Below are positions 1 through 8,229 of a stretch of 19,071 nucleotides of DNA, one piece after another. Positions within the stretch are counted from its first letter, which is position 1. Each line of letters begins with the position of its first letter. This DNA comes from Aquirhabdus sp. Lineage in GTDB: Bacteria; Pseudomonadota; Gammaproteobacteria; Pseudomonadales; Moraxellaceae. The stretch covers positions 1-19,071 of the forward strand of contig JASLJP010000092.1 in assembly GCA_030152425.1 (NCBI GenBank). Direction: 5' to 3'. The notes under the pieces were generated by a model that saw only the letters and a list, made by a program, of their open reading frames with translations, searched no databases and was not told where the DNA came from. Both the position numbers and the translations under genes were made by a program.

Positions 1-983
1 GCTTGCTTGCCCATCCGTGTCAGCAACGGGTGGGTGTCGCGACCCAGTGCATCCACCGCGCGTTCGCTCTGGCGGCGCTGTAGCCAGCGGCTATCGACCA
101 GATCCGCCCAATATTCCTGTGAGGGGTTGTAGTGCAACAGCAGCACATCGACATACTGGGCCAACTGGCGGATAAACTGCAGCGCGGCAGGCGGCAACTG
201 GATGACGGTAAACAGGGTGATATTGCTCGGCAGCTTGCGGACCAGCTCCGGCTCGGCCGCCAGTCGCGCCCAAAACGCCGCGATCTCGGCCTCACGTAAG
301 GCGAAGGTTTCGGCAAACAGGGTTTTCCACAGCCAAGCCTGCCAGACCTGCATCTCGGCGTAGCGCTGTTTTAGCCAATCGGGCTGATCGTCTAGCCCAT
401 GCCGTACATTGATCGTCTCGCCGCGCCCCCACGCCAGCAGCCACTCCGGCCGATAGGTCGCATAGCCAGCAAAGACTTGCGCGATCTGCTCGGAGAGCGT
501 CCAGACCTTGGCCTTGATCTCCTGATCATTGTGCTCGGCCTGATCTGCACGCTGCGTATGATGCTGGGAGACGATGATTTTTTTCAGCAGAAAATCCAAG
601 GCCGTCCGCGCGGCAGGATCCGCAGCCACGCCCTGCTGATAGACCTGCCAGATATAATTGAAGATCTGCCAACGCATCAGGGCGGTGGACAGGGGAGCTT
701 TGGCCGTGGTCTGGACAAACTCACTGCCAGCCGGACTCTCCTGCGCCTCGCGCTCGGCCAGACGGCTATACAGCTCCCACTGAAACGCCCCCAAAAAGTC
801 GGTGGCGACCTGCGCGGCAATGCCGTGCTGATCGGCGAGCTGCAGTTTGAGCCACACCCCCACCCCATGCGAGGGCACCAAGATCTGGCGCGGTTCGAAC
901 ACACCAATCGGATTGGCGGCAAAGAACGCGAGCATCTGGCTAAACAGCCGCTCGATATCTTGACTCTGCACAATCTTGAGCAT
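1..983 (-). CDS. recC: Exodeoxyribonuclease V subunit gamma RecC, N-terminal part (runs off the window)
   Basis: RecC is the subunit of the RecBCD helicase-nuclease that recognises Chi sites during double-strand break repair and degradation of linear DNA. Translating the reverse strand from ATG at 983 gives 327 codons without a stop up to the window edge. It begins MLKIVQSQDIERLFSQML and then has a RecC-like segment, PRQILVPSHGVGVWLKLQLA, followed by a HGIAAQV stretch. Further on are QLPPAALQFIRQLAQYVDV and LLHYNPSQEYWADL, which match the RecC motif region where the protein describes the NPxxxYWxD element. Next comes HPLLTRMGKQ, like the NPLLASWGK of enterobacterial RecC. Full-length RecC is about 1,100 residues, so roughly two thirds lies outside. 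No recB or recD is visible here. The identification is from recalled family sequence, and the continuity of the frame is seen directly. Confidence 0.9.
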   Translation of the reverse strand, partial: MLKIVQSQDIERLFSQMLAFFAANPIGVFEPRQILVPSHGVGVWLKLQLADQHGIAAQVATDFLGAFQWELYSRLAEREAQESPAGSEFVQTTAKAPLSTALMRWQIFNYIWQVYQQGVAADPAARTALDFLLKKIIVSQHHTQRADQAEHNDQEIKAKVWTLSEQIAQVFAGYATYRPEWLLAWGRGETINVRHGLDDQPDWLKQRYAEMQVWQAWLWKTLFAETFALREAEIAAFWARLAAEPELVRKLPSNITLFTVIQLPPAALQFIRQLAQYVDVLLLHYNPSQEYWADLVDSRWLQRRQSERAVDALGRDTHPLLTRMGKQ

Positions 984-1276
984 GGGGGGATTATCCTAAA
1001 AACACTGCACGACTCTATACCACCCCTGCCCGCTGCACCAGCGCAACATGACCCATAACGGGATCAGGATCAGCGATATAGCCCATCATCGCATGCTGAC
1101 TCATGTCCAGACCAGCGGCATACGTGCTGCGTCACAGAATATGTACGTGTCGGCATGACCGTGGACTCGTCTGCTGCGTATATTTTGGGTATGATGACCT
1201 AGATGTCGGTTTTTTATTCAAATACGCATGACCATAAGATTCGCCCCCTTAGACCGTCCCATTGAAGGATTTGCTC

Positions 1277-2128
1277 ATGAAACTTGATAACCTGCCCAGC
1301 TATGTCGATCCCAAGATCAATCTAGAACTCGTCCGCAGCGAGTGCTTGGCACTGGCCAAAAAACGCGCCTTTATCTCCGCCGGTGCATCTGCGATTCCGA
1401 TTCCATTTTTTGATGTGGTGGTTGATGCGGGGATTCTCACCGATTTACTGCCCGAAATCAGCGCCAAGTTTGGTCTGGCGCCCGAGCCGCAAGAAATGTT
1501 TGACCTCGCCACGCGCGACGTCGACTGGCGCGAAGTCCGTAGCCGTGGTCTGACCTTTGCCGGTCTGGTCACCCAGCGCGGCATCGTACGCGGCACCATT
1601 CAGGGCTTTGGCATGCGTCTGGTGACGCGCCAAGTGGTCAAGTTTATCCCGCTGGGTGGCTCGATCGTGGCCGCGACCATGGGCTATACCGTGTTTAAAA
1701 AAATCGCGGGCGACCATGTCGACAAATGCTACAAGACCGCGCTCAGCATCCAAGGCCAATCGGTCAGCCTCGACCAACCGGCGCTGAAACTGGTGGACAT
1801 CCCGGCAAAAACGGCAGCCAAACCTGCCGCAGCCCAAGCCGATCCGACCGCAGCACCTGCCCCAGCGAAATCAGCCGCCAAACCGGCAGCGCCGCGTAAA
1901 CCGGCAGCGCCGAAAGCCACCACGACAAAACCCGCTGCACCGAAGCCAGCCACGCCAAAGCCAGCCGCCGCAAAACCAGCGACGTCGAAGCCTGCCGCAG
2001 CAAAAACACCCCCCGCCAAAGCACCAACCCCCAAGGCGGCAACCACACCCGCTGCGCCCGATAGTGCGCCGAAAGCCCCGGCTAAGCGTGCGCCAGCCAA
2101 AAAACCCACCCCGCCGACCGAGTCTTAA
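1277..2128 (+). CDS. DUF697-like protein with a Lys/Pro/Ala-rich histone-H1-like C-terminal tail
   Basis: The gene encodes 283 residues and its function is not known to me. Residues 1-180 form a compact domain with two amphipathic or hydrophobic helical stretches. The first is AFISAGASAIPIPFFDVVVD near residues 30-49. The second is IPLGGSIVAATMGYTVF near 130-146. The IPIPFFD pattern and the later Gly-rich helix resemble DUF697/YcjF-type membrane-associated domains, but this is a weak match. Residues 181-283 are almost wholly Ala, Pro, Lys and Thr in irregular KPAA/PKPA units, like the tails of AlgP, PhaF or histone H1. The tail predicts a basic, disordered segment that could bind nucleic acid or polyanions such as polyphosphate (inference). 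The ATG at 1277 was preferred over an in-frame TTG at 1262 because GAAGGA (1264-1269) lies 7 bases upstream of it. The gene is divergent from recC and convergent with pap. Confidence 0.8.
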   Translation: MKLDNLPSYVDPKINLELVRSECLALAKKRAFISAGASAIPIPFFDVVVDAGILTDLLPEISAKFGLAPEPQEMFDLATRDVDWREVRSRGLTFAGLVTQRGIVRGTIQGFGMRLVTRQVVKFIPLGGSIVAATMGYTVFKKIAGDHVDKCYKTALSIQGQSVSLDQPALKLVDIPAKTAAKPAAAQADPTAAPAPAKSAAKPAAPRKPAAPKATTTKPAAPKPATPKPAAAKPATSKPAAAKTPPAKAPTPKAATTPAAPDSAPKAPAKRAPAKKPTPPTES

Positions 2129-2139
2129 TCGACTGCAGC

Positions 2140-2185
2140 GCGCCTCTCCGGCTGCGCTTAGAGCGCCTCTCCGGCTGCGCTTAGA
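2140..2185. repeat. Two-copy 23-bp tandem direct repeat at the end of pap
   Basis: Two identical 23-base units occupy 2140-2162 and 2163-2185, and a partial third (GCGCC) follows at 2186-2190. Each unit starts GCGCCTCTCCGG and ends GCGCTTAGA. The right-hand copy contains the stop codon of pap (2181-2183), so the left copy is an extra, intergenic image of the gene end. There is no T-run, so neither copy is a convincing terminator, although AGCGC and GCGCT arms could form a short hairpin. The 52-base space between the convergent genes consists mostly of this repeat. Confidence 0.9.
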
Positions 2186-3752
2186 GCGCCGCTTTGAGGT
2201 GACGGTTTAGCGACTCAAGCACCGCCAATCTGGCGGTGTATTTGTCATTGGACGCGATCACGATCCACGGTGCCGCCTCGGTGTGGGTATGGACAAACAT
2301 ATCCGCCGCCGCCTGCTGGTAATCATCCCACCGCTTGCGGTTGCGCCAGTCATCGGCGGTGATTTTAAAGCGTTTATGCGGGGTATTGAGCCGCTCATTA
2401 AAGCGTGTTTCCTGTTCATCAATGCTGATCGCCAGCCAGAACTTGACCAAGATCACCCCGCCTTCCGTCAGGTCGCGCTCAAAGCGATTGATCTCCTGAT
2501 AGGCGGCCTGCCACTCGCCGGCGCGCAGCAGACTCTCGACCCGCTCCACCAGCACCCGCCCATACCACGAGCGATCAAAGATCGTGATGCCGGCATGGCC
2601 ATTCATCTTCGCCGGGAGGCGTGACCAAAACCGCCACAGATAGGGATGGCGCAGCTCATGCGGCTCAGGGGCGGCGATGGGCATCACCTGATACTCGCGC
2701 GGATCGAGCGGCGCGACGATGCGACTGATCGCCCCGCCCTTGCCTGCGGCGTCGATGCCCTCAAACACCAGCACCATCGGCCGATCACCCCGACTGCGCA
2801 CCAGTTTGGCAAACTCTTTTTGCGCGTCTTTTAGGCGTGCTTTATAGCTTTCCTTCTCCATGACCGCACGATCGGGCGCGAGCAGCGGTGCAGGAATCTC
2901 GGCCGACTGCCAGCGTCGTGCCGCCAGCGGCAAGGGTAAGCGCGGCGCACGCAGCGCTTCGAGCACGGCATGGCCAAACTGCAGATCGCGGGCGTCCGGA
3001 TCACGACTGTCGATGGTGATCCAGTCACTGCCCAAGTCTTTATGCAGGGCTTGCAGCGTCTGGTATTGATCCTTCTTACGCCAGTCGAGACCGTGCAGGT
3101 GCAGCCAGCGCTCCTCGCTTTTGCCGACGTCATCCAAGCGGTCTTGCAGCGCCGACCACGACAGGTCAAACCAGCATTTGCACACGGTAATGCCCTGCGC
3201 CCGCAAATCGTGCTCAAACTCATGCAGATGCGCCAGCTCACGCTGGAAACGGGCGCCGCTCATCTCCTCATGGTGCGCATCGGATTTTTTCTTGCCGTCT
3301 TTGTTTTTCTTATAGTCCATATGCGCCTTGAGCAGGTCGCCGTACCAGTTGCCAAACAGGATGACGACTTCGCCCTTTTCCGGCAGCAAGGCGGCGTCTT
3401 TTAGCCAAGACGGGGAATGCGGGTGGGTCGGCAGTCGGGCATGCACCTTAAACAAGCGGGGATCCGCCCACTCGCGCAGTTGGGTCAGCGCCGCGCCCTT
3501 GCCAGCCAGCTCGATGCCACTCATGAGGATCAGCACCCCGCGACCGCGCGGTTTGTCGCGGGTATCGCGCAGGGCATACTGCGCCTCGATCAACTGCATG
3601 CGCAGGCTGTCGGTGTTGTGCGGCAGTGCCAGAGCAGCACTGACGGCCGCCGGTTCAGGCACATCCGGACGAATACGCTCAGGGTCGACAATCACCGCCC
3701 CCAGCGCTGTATCGATGGTTTGTTGTGCTATTTTTTTGCTCCGCGTATTCAT
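2181..3752 (-). CDS. pap: Polyphosphate:AMP phosphotransferase (two-domain class II PPK2)
   Basis: The enzyme transfers a phosphate from polyphosphate to AMP, giving ADP, and so links polyphosphate stores to the adenylate pool in the cytoplasm. The 523 residues contain two PPK2 modules in tandem. The C-terminal one has a full Walker A, EGIDAAGKGG at about 331-340, and the Walker B-type IFDRSWYGRVLVERV from about 390. The N-terminal one reads SGIELAGKG at about 78-86 and ILFGNWYGDLL at about 131-141. It therefore lacks the Walker A and B aspartates and the FDRSWYGR arginine. This agrees with the known family pattern in which the C-terminal half is catalytic. A Lys-rich insert, KKNKDGKKKSD, lies near 148-158. 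The start at 3752 is supported by AAGGAAGG about six bases upstream. The usual length is about 475-500 residues, so this one is slightly long. Confidence 0.93.
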   Translation of the reverse strand: MNTRSKKIAQQTIDTALGAVIVDPERIRPDVPEPAAVSAALALPHNTDSLRMQLIEAQYALRDTRDKPRGRGVLILMSGIELAGKGAALTQLREWADPRLFKVHARLPTHPHSPSWLKDAALLPEKGEVVILFGNWYGDLLKAHMDYKKNKDGKKKSDAHHEEMSGARFQRELAHLHEFEHDLRAQGITVCKCWFDLSWSALQDRLDDVGKSEERWLHLHGLDWRKKDQYQTLQALHKDLGSDWITIDSRDPDARDLQFGHAVLEALRAPRLPLPLAARRWQSAEIPAPLLAPDRAVMEKESYKARLKDAQKEFAKLVRSRGDRPMVLVFEGIDAAGKGGAISRIVAPLDPREYQVMPIAAPEPHELRHPYLWRFWSRLPAKMNGHAGITIFDRSWYGRVLVERVESLLRAGEWQAAYQEINRFERDLTEGGVILVKFWLAISIDEQETRFNERLNTPHKRFKITADDWRNRKRWDDYQQAAADMFVHTHTEAAPWIVIASNDKYTARLAVLESLNRHLKAAL

Positions 3753-3967
3753 CGATGCCCTTCCTTGGTTATGACCGTTCAGGTCAACTTACTAATAACA
3801 TATTGTCTTTTAGCGGGGATTTGGTTAAAACTGCACGCCAATTATGCATAAACATGCACTAAAATTGCGATAATCAAGCACTCGTGCACCCGATGGCCAC
3901 ATTGCCACGCTATCGACATCTCTATACACCGTGATCGCTGATCATTCATTTTTTGAAAAGAACGACT

Positions 3968-4702
3968 ATGTCCAGTTTTGCACCCCTACAGGCACTCCTC
4001 GAGCGCTATTATGGCCTAGAGTTTCATCGTAACCCGCAACTTGCAGCACGCCTGCTGGCCGTCCAAAACTGGCAAAAGAAGCGCATGGAACACACCCATG
4101 TCGAGCTGTTTGCCGTGCCTGCCCATCGCCTCATGACCCAATATTTCCTGACCCGTCTATACGGCGGGCCAGACTTTGCGATTTTGGCGCAGCAGTTTGA
4201 GCGTATCATTGAAAAAGCCAAGAAGTTTGAGAAATTTGTACCTGTCAGCACCATCCGTACCGGCTGTGATGGCATCGAGCTTGCCGTGCTCGCCATCGAG
4301 CTGGACCAAGAGCTGGCGCAGTACCTGCTCGAACACCCTGAGCATGACACCAGCCAAGCGTTTGACCCCAACGGTGACTTTAGCGACCTGCTGGTGATCG
4401 ACCTGTACCAGAAGGCCAACCAAAACGACGCGCGCTACCACCAGCTCAACCTGCTGGACAAACTCGGCAACAGCCTCGATAAATACGTGCGGTCGTTTAT
4501 GACCCAACAAGCCTTTAAAATGGCCAAAAGTGCGGCGCTGCGCCATAACTTTGAGCCGGTCTATACCTTTCTGGACGAAGGCTTTGCCGCGATGAAACCG
4601 CTAAAATCGGCCGAAGTCTTTATCGGCGTGTTTACCCGCGATGAGCGCGCCCTGATCGAGCGTGTCCACTCCGGCGCCCCAAACCCCTTTAATCGGCCGT
4701 AA
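3968..4702 (+). CDS. Conserved hypothetical protein resembling the FFLEELY-motif family
   Basis: The gene encodes a 244-residue, mostly helical, soluble protein with no signal peptide or membrane segment. Residues 59-70 read YFLTRLYGGPDF. This resembles the FFLEELYGxxDF element that names a family of unknown function found in Acinetobacter and relatives, but with substitutions (EE replaced by TR). Other visible features are an acidic region around ELAVLAIELDQELAQYLLE and a long helical stretch before the end. Translation from the ATG at 3968 was preferred over the in-frame TTG at 3953. The only ribosome-binding candidate is the weak GAAAAGA about seven bases upstream. It stands alone between pap, from which it is divergent, and ubiE, which starts 180 bases downstream. 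Its role is unknown; the family assignment rests on motif recall only. Confidence 0.82.
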   Translation: MSSFAPLQALLERYYGLEFHRNPQLAARLLAVQNWQKKRMEHTHVELFAVPAHRLMTQYFLTRLYGGPDFAILAQQFERIIEKAKKFEKFVPVSTIRTGCDGIELAVLAIELDQELAQYLLEHPEHDTSQAFDPNGDFSDLLVIDLYQKANQNDARYHQLNLLDKLGNSLDKYVRSFMTQQAFKMAKSAALRHNFEPVYTFLDEGFAAMKPLKSAEVFIGVFTRDERALIERVHSGAPNPFNRP

Positions 4703-4781
4703 CCCTATCGACAGCGTGCGCCGCTTAGGCGGTGTGTGCATGGCGTACCCCCACTCAACCGCCCGATAGGCCACTGACGAC

Positions 4782-4804
4782 GGCGGGCGGATCGACCCGC
4801 CTTT
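4782..4804 (+). terminator. Possible weak terminator hairpin before ubiE
   Basis: GGCGGG at 4782-4787 can pair with CCCGCC at 4796-4801 across an 8-base loop, followed by only TTT. This could end transcription of the upstream hypothetical gene or be a leader structure of ubiE. The T-run is too short for confidence. Confidence 0.3.
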
Positions 4805-4882
4805 ACCCGAACTGCCATTGATGCCATACCGCCATTGCTGTACATTCATGGCTATAGATACCCACCCGTATGGAAATCCCAG

Positions 4883-5815
4883 ATGACTGAATCCACTGCC
4901 CCGAACCCGCCCACCGCAGACAGCAATCCAGCCACCACTTTTCATACCGCAGCGCTCCCCGTCGGCACCCCGCAGGGACAGCAGCAAACCCTGCCCGGCG
5001 CAGCAGCCAGCCCTGCTGCCAGCACAGGCACGAGCACCCTCAGCGGCGACATTCGTGGTGCAGCGAGCGGCAACATCGGCGAGACCACCCACTTTGGGTT
5101 TAAAACCGTCGCCACCGCTGAAAAACAAGCCAAGGTCGCCGAAGTATTTCACTCGGTCGCCGCCAAATATGACCTGATGAACGACCTGATGTCGATGGGC
5201 ATCCATCGCCTGTGGAAACGCTTTGCCATCACCCTGTCCGGTGTGCGTCGCGGCCAGCATGTGCTGGACATCGCCGGTGGTACAGGCGATCTGGCCAAGG
5301 CCTTTAGCCGTGAAGTCGGCGCGACGGGTCGTGTGGTGCTGTCTGACATCAATGAATCCATGCTGGCCGTTGGCCGCGACCGCCTACTCGATGCCGGCTG
5401 TAGCAATGTCGACTTTGTGCTGGCCAATGCCGAGACGCTGGCGCCGTTTGCCGATGAAAGCTTTGACCTGATCACCATCAGCTTTGGCCTGCGCAATGTC
5501 ACCGACAAAGACGCCGCACTGCGCTCGATGTACCGCGTGCTCAAGCCGGGCGGCCGTCTGCTGGTTCTGGAATTTTCCAAGCCGGTGTTTGAGCCACTGT
5601 CCAAGGTCTATGATCTGTATTCGTTTACCGCACTGCCGTTCCTCGGCAAGCTGATCACCAATGATGCCGAGAGCTACCGCTATCTGGCGGAGTCGATCCG
5701 CATGCATCCCGATCAGCGCACGCTGAAGCAAATGATGGAAACCGCAGGATTCAGTAGCTGTGACTACCATAACCTGACCGGCGGCATCGTCGCGCTGCAT
5801 CGCGGATTTAAATAA
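4883..5815 (+). CDS. ubiE: Ubiquinone/menaquinone biosynthesis C-methyltransferase UbiE, with N-terminal extension
   Basis: UbiE is the SAM-dependent C-methyltransferase of the quinone ring, converting demethylmenaquinone to menaquinone and the 2-polyprenyl-6-methoxy-benzoquinol to its methylated form. The core runs from about residue 67: THFGFKTV, then VAEVFHSVAAKYDLMNDLMS and GIHRLWKRF. SAM motif I is VLDIAGGTGDLAKAF at about 127-141. The FGLRNVTD element follows, and the C-terminus is GGIVALHRGFK, typical of the family. E. coli UbiE is 251 residues and this one is 310. The excess is an Ala/Thr/Pro-rich, low-complexity N-terminus of about 60 residues. The ATG at 4883 is the last usable start before the core, because no in-frame ATG or GTG was found between it and the conserved region. 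Similar but shorter extensions occur in Acinetobacter-type UbiE (recall). It heads the ubiE-ubiJ-ubiB group. Confidence 0.95.
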   Translation: MTESTAPNPPTADSNPATTFHTAALPVGTPQGQQQTLPGAAASPAASTGTSTLSGDIRGAASGNIGETTHFGFKTVATAEKQAKVAEVFHSVAAKYDLMNDLMSMGIHRLWKRFAITLSGVRRGQHVLDIAGGTGDLAKAFSREVGATGRVVLSDINESMLAVGRDRLLDAGCSNVDFVLANAETLAPFADESFDLITISFGLRNVTDKDAALRSMYRVLKPGGRLLVLEFSKPVFEPLSKVYDLYSFTALPFLGKLITNDAESYRYLAESIRMHPDQRTLKQMMETAGFSSCDYHNLTGGIVALHRGFK

Positions 5816-5817
5816 GC

Positions 5818-6507
5818 ATGTTTGCGACTTTAGCCCTTGCCGCCTTTGAACGACTGCTCAATGACTGGATCGATCTGGATGCGGCAACGCGTCTGGGCTT
5901 TGACCAGTTGGCGACGCCTACCAGCAAACTGCTGCGTGTGGTAATCGACTCACCGCAGCTATCGGTCGACGTGGTGTTTGATCACGGTCGCGTACGCTTG
6001 TCGCCCACCGCACTGGGTCAAGCCGATACCCCGCAATACAGCGTATTTGAGCAACGTCCGTACGACAAGGCACATGCCCCCACCCGCGCCACCACGACGC
6101 TGCATGTGCAGCATCTAGTGGCGCTGGCGGCGCTGATCGGTGCCGAGGCCGGCAGTACAGGCAATATCCCACTACAGGGTGATATGTCACTGCTGCAAAA
6201 CCTGCAAAAGATCCTCGCCGCAGCCGAACCGGATATCGCTGGCGCGCTTGCCCCACTGATGGGTGACACGGCGGCGCAGTATATCGGCGGCTTACTCACC
6301 CAAGGTCAGAAGGCCGTAGTGCAAACAGCACGCACTTTACGCGCAAACAGCGCAGAGTGGGTCACCGAGGACAGCGCACTCTTTGCTGCCGGTTGGCGAA
6401 ATGAGCGCTTTGTCGATCAGATGCAAGATGTACAATCCGATGTGGAAAGACTGCAGGCGCGCGTGGCTCGGCTACGCACGCTACAAGAGCAGCAACAACA
6501 GCAATAA
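5818..6507 (+). CDS. ubiJ: Ubiquinone biosynthesis accessory factor UbiJ (SCP2 domain)
   Basis: UbiJ is a lipid-binding accessory protein of the soluble ubiquinone synthesis complex, where it works with UbiK. The 229 residues fit the family. The N-terminal 110 residues resemble an SCP2 sterol-carrier fold, starting with ALAAFERLLNDWIDLDAATR and including QLSVDVVFDHGRVRLSP. The C-terminal part (about 190-229) is a heptad-like coiled coil, VDQMQDVQSDVERLQARVARL, ending in a run of glutamines encoded by CAG/CAA repeats. The start codon lies two bases after the ubiE stop, which indicates translational coupling. The position between ubiE and ubiB matches the arrangement in many gammaproteobacteria, where the gene was formerly called yigP. 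Confidence 0.93.
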   Translation: MFATLALAAFERLLNDWIDLDAATRLGFDQLATPTSKLLRVVIDSPQLSVDVVFDHGRVRLSPTALGQADTPQYSVFEQRPYDKAHAPTRATTTLHVQHLVALAALIGAEAGSTGNIPLQGDMSLLQNLQKILAAAEPDIAGALAPLMGDTAAQYIGGLLTQGQKAVVQTARTLRANSAEWVTEDSALFAAGWRNERFVDQMQDVQSDVERLQARVARLRTLQEQQQQQ

Positions 6508-6591
6508 TTTTTTGGTAAACCATTTCGCTGTGTCGACGCGCTGCTGATCGCACCCAAGACACATGGTAAAAATACAGGATTTAACGTCACT

Positions 6592-8208
6592 ATGATTCCG
6601 CATCGCGCACGTTTACTGGAACTCTGGCGCATCGCCGCACACTACCGGCTCGACACCCTGCTCCCCGCCGATCAGGTGCCCAGCAAGGCACGCCCGCTGC
6701 TGACCGCGATCCGCCTGCACCCTGCGGCATGGAACAACGACAACCAAGACCCGCTGCGCCTGAAACACGCCCTGCAAGACATGGGCGTGCTGTTTATCAA
6801 ACTCGGACAACTGCTGTCGACGCGTCGCGACCTGATTCCGCCGGAGCTGCTCGGTCAGCTCAGCGAGCTGCAAGACCGTGTCGCGCCGTTTCCCTATGAA
6901 CAGGCCAAGCAGCGTGTGGAAAACGCGCTCGGCGCCTCGCTCGACACCCTGTTTCACCGCTTTGACCCGTTGCCGCTGGCCGCCGCCTCCATCGCCCAAG
7001 TGCATACTGCGGCGCTGCACGATGGCCGCGAGGTGATCGTCAAGGTCGTGCGCCCCAATATCCGCCCCCAGATCATTCAGGACTTCGAGATCCTCGCCTG
7101 GATCGGCCACTGGCTGGAAGTGCGCGTCGAAGCCGCCCGTGCACTGCACCTGTCCAAGGTGATCGACGACTACCGTCAGGTGATCTTAAACGAACTCGAT
7201 CTGGAGCTTGAAGCCGCCAACACCATGCAGATCCGCCACAACTTCATGGGCTCGACCATGATGTATGTGCCCGAAGTCTATCGCAGCACGCCAGACGTCA
7301 TGGTCGCCGAACGCATCACCGGCGTGCCGATCTCTGATCTGGCCACCTTTGATCGTCTGGGTATGGATCGCGCGCAACTGGCCGAGAAAGGTCTGACGAT
7401 TTTCTTTACCCAAGTCTTCCGCGACAACTTCTTTCATGCCGACATGCATCCGGGCAACGTGTTTGTCGAAACGCTCAACCCAGCCGATCCGCGCTTTATC
7501 GCGCTGGACTGTGCCATCGTCGGTGAGCTGTCCAATAACGACCGCCTGACCATCGCACGCATGCTGCTGGCGGTGATTCAAAGCAATTTCTCACAGTTGA
7601 TCCAGATCGTGCATCAGGCCGGTTGGATCCCACAGGGCACCGACCAGAACGCCCTGACGCGTGATATGCGCCGCGTGGTCAGCCCGATGATCTCCAAGCC
7701 CATGGATCAGCTCGATTTCGCCGGGATCCTCATGGGGGTGATGGACATCGCGCGGCGCTATCGCCTCGAGATCCCACCGCAACTGATGCTGCTGATCAAG
7801 ACCTTGGTGCACGTCGAAGGTCTGGGACGCGACCTCTATCCGCAGCTCGACATCTGGAAACTGGCCAAGCCGATCCTGACCGAATGGGTGCGCGAGCATA
7901 TGAATCCGGTCAAGGCGATCCGCGACTTCGGCCAGCAGATCCCCGATCTGCTGATGGGTGCGACCGACCTGCCGGCGCTGATGGTCGACAGCCTGCATGG
8001 CCTACGCCAGCAAGGTGCTTGGCAAGATCGCCAATGGCGCGAGCTACAGCAACTGCGCATGGACATCGTGCAGGCCAAGCGTCGCGATTGGCTGGCGGGC
8101 AGCGGCTTTATCGGGCTGGTGGCCATCGCGGCCAACGCGCCCTGGCCGATCGCCACGATCCTCATCGCCTTTGCCTTCCTGCTCGTGCTGTGGCGCGTGC
8201 TGATCTAA
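6592..8208 (+). CDS. ubiB: Ubiquinone biosynthesis regulatory protein kinase-like UbiB
   Basis: UbiB belongs to the ABC1/ADCK/UbiB family of atypical kinases and acts as an ATPase needed for ubiquinone synthesis at the inner membrane. The 538 residues show the diagnostic elements in order. The KxGQ motif is FIKLGQLLSTRRDLIPPE, with K70-Q73. The Ala-rich loop is LAAASIAQVH at about 129-138. The candidate ATP lysine is in VIVKVVRP (K151). ELDLELEAAN follows at 201-210, then FHADMHPGN at 281-289, and the DFG equivalent is ALDCAIVGEL, where E. coli has DCGIVG. Two hydrophobic segments at the extreme C-terminus (about 500-538) are the expected membrane anchor. The nearest ribosome-binding candidate is AGGA at 6576-6579, 12 bases from the start. 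The 84-base gap after ubiJ leaves an internal promoter possible. Confidence 0.95.
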   Translation: MIPHRARLLELWRIAAHYRLDTLLPADQVPSKARPLLTAIRLHPAAWNNDNQDPLRLKHALQDMGVLFIKLGQLLSTRRDLIPPELLGQLSELQDRVAPFPYEQAKQRVENALGASLDTLFHRFDPLPLAAASIAQVHTAALHDGREVIVKVVRPNIRPQIIQDFEILAWIGHWLEVRVEAARALHLSKVIDDYRQVILNELDLELEAANTMQIRHNFMGSTMMYVPEVYRSTPDVMVAERITGVPISDLATFDRLGMDRAQLAEKGLTIFFTQVFRDNFFHADMHPGNVFVETLNPADPRFIALDCAIVGELSNNDRLTIARMLLAVIQSNFSQLIQIVHQAGWIPQGTDQNALTRDMRRVVSPMISKPMDQLDFAGILMGVMDIARRYRLEIPPQLMLLIKTLVHVEGLGRDLYPQLDIWKLAKPILTEWVREHMNPVKAIRDFGQQIPDLLMGATDLPALMVDSLHGLRQQGAWQDRQWRELQQLRMDIVQAKRRDWLAGSGFIGLVAIAANAPWPIATILIAFAFLLVLWRVLI

Positions 8209-8229
8209 GCATCTCGCCCGAGCCACCCC

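Noticed and set aside
399..1058. Open frame of 219 codons on the plus strand
   Set aside because: It lies antisense to recC, whose product has clear family motifs. The translation shows no recognisable domain and no ribosome-binding site.
1729..2109. Ala/Gly/Val-rich open frame on the minus strand
   Set aside because: It is the complement of the repetitive Lys/Pro/Ala tail and arises from its GC-rich codons.
4835..4882. Earlier TTG start for ubiE
   Set aside because: It adds 16 residues with no ribosome-binding site; the ATG at 4883 is sufficient.
6484..6507. Glutamine codon run at the end of ubiJ as a phase-variable repeat
   Set aside because: The run is short, mixes CAG and CAA, and sits at the C-terminus where length change would matter little.
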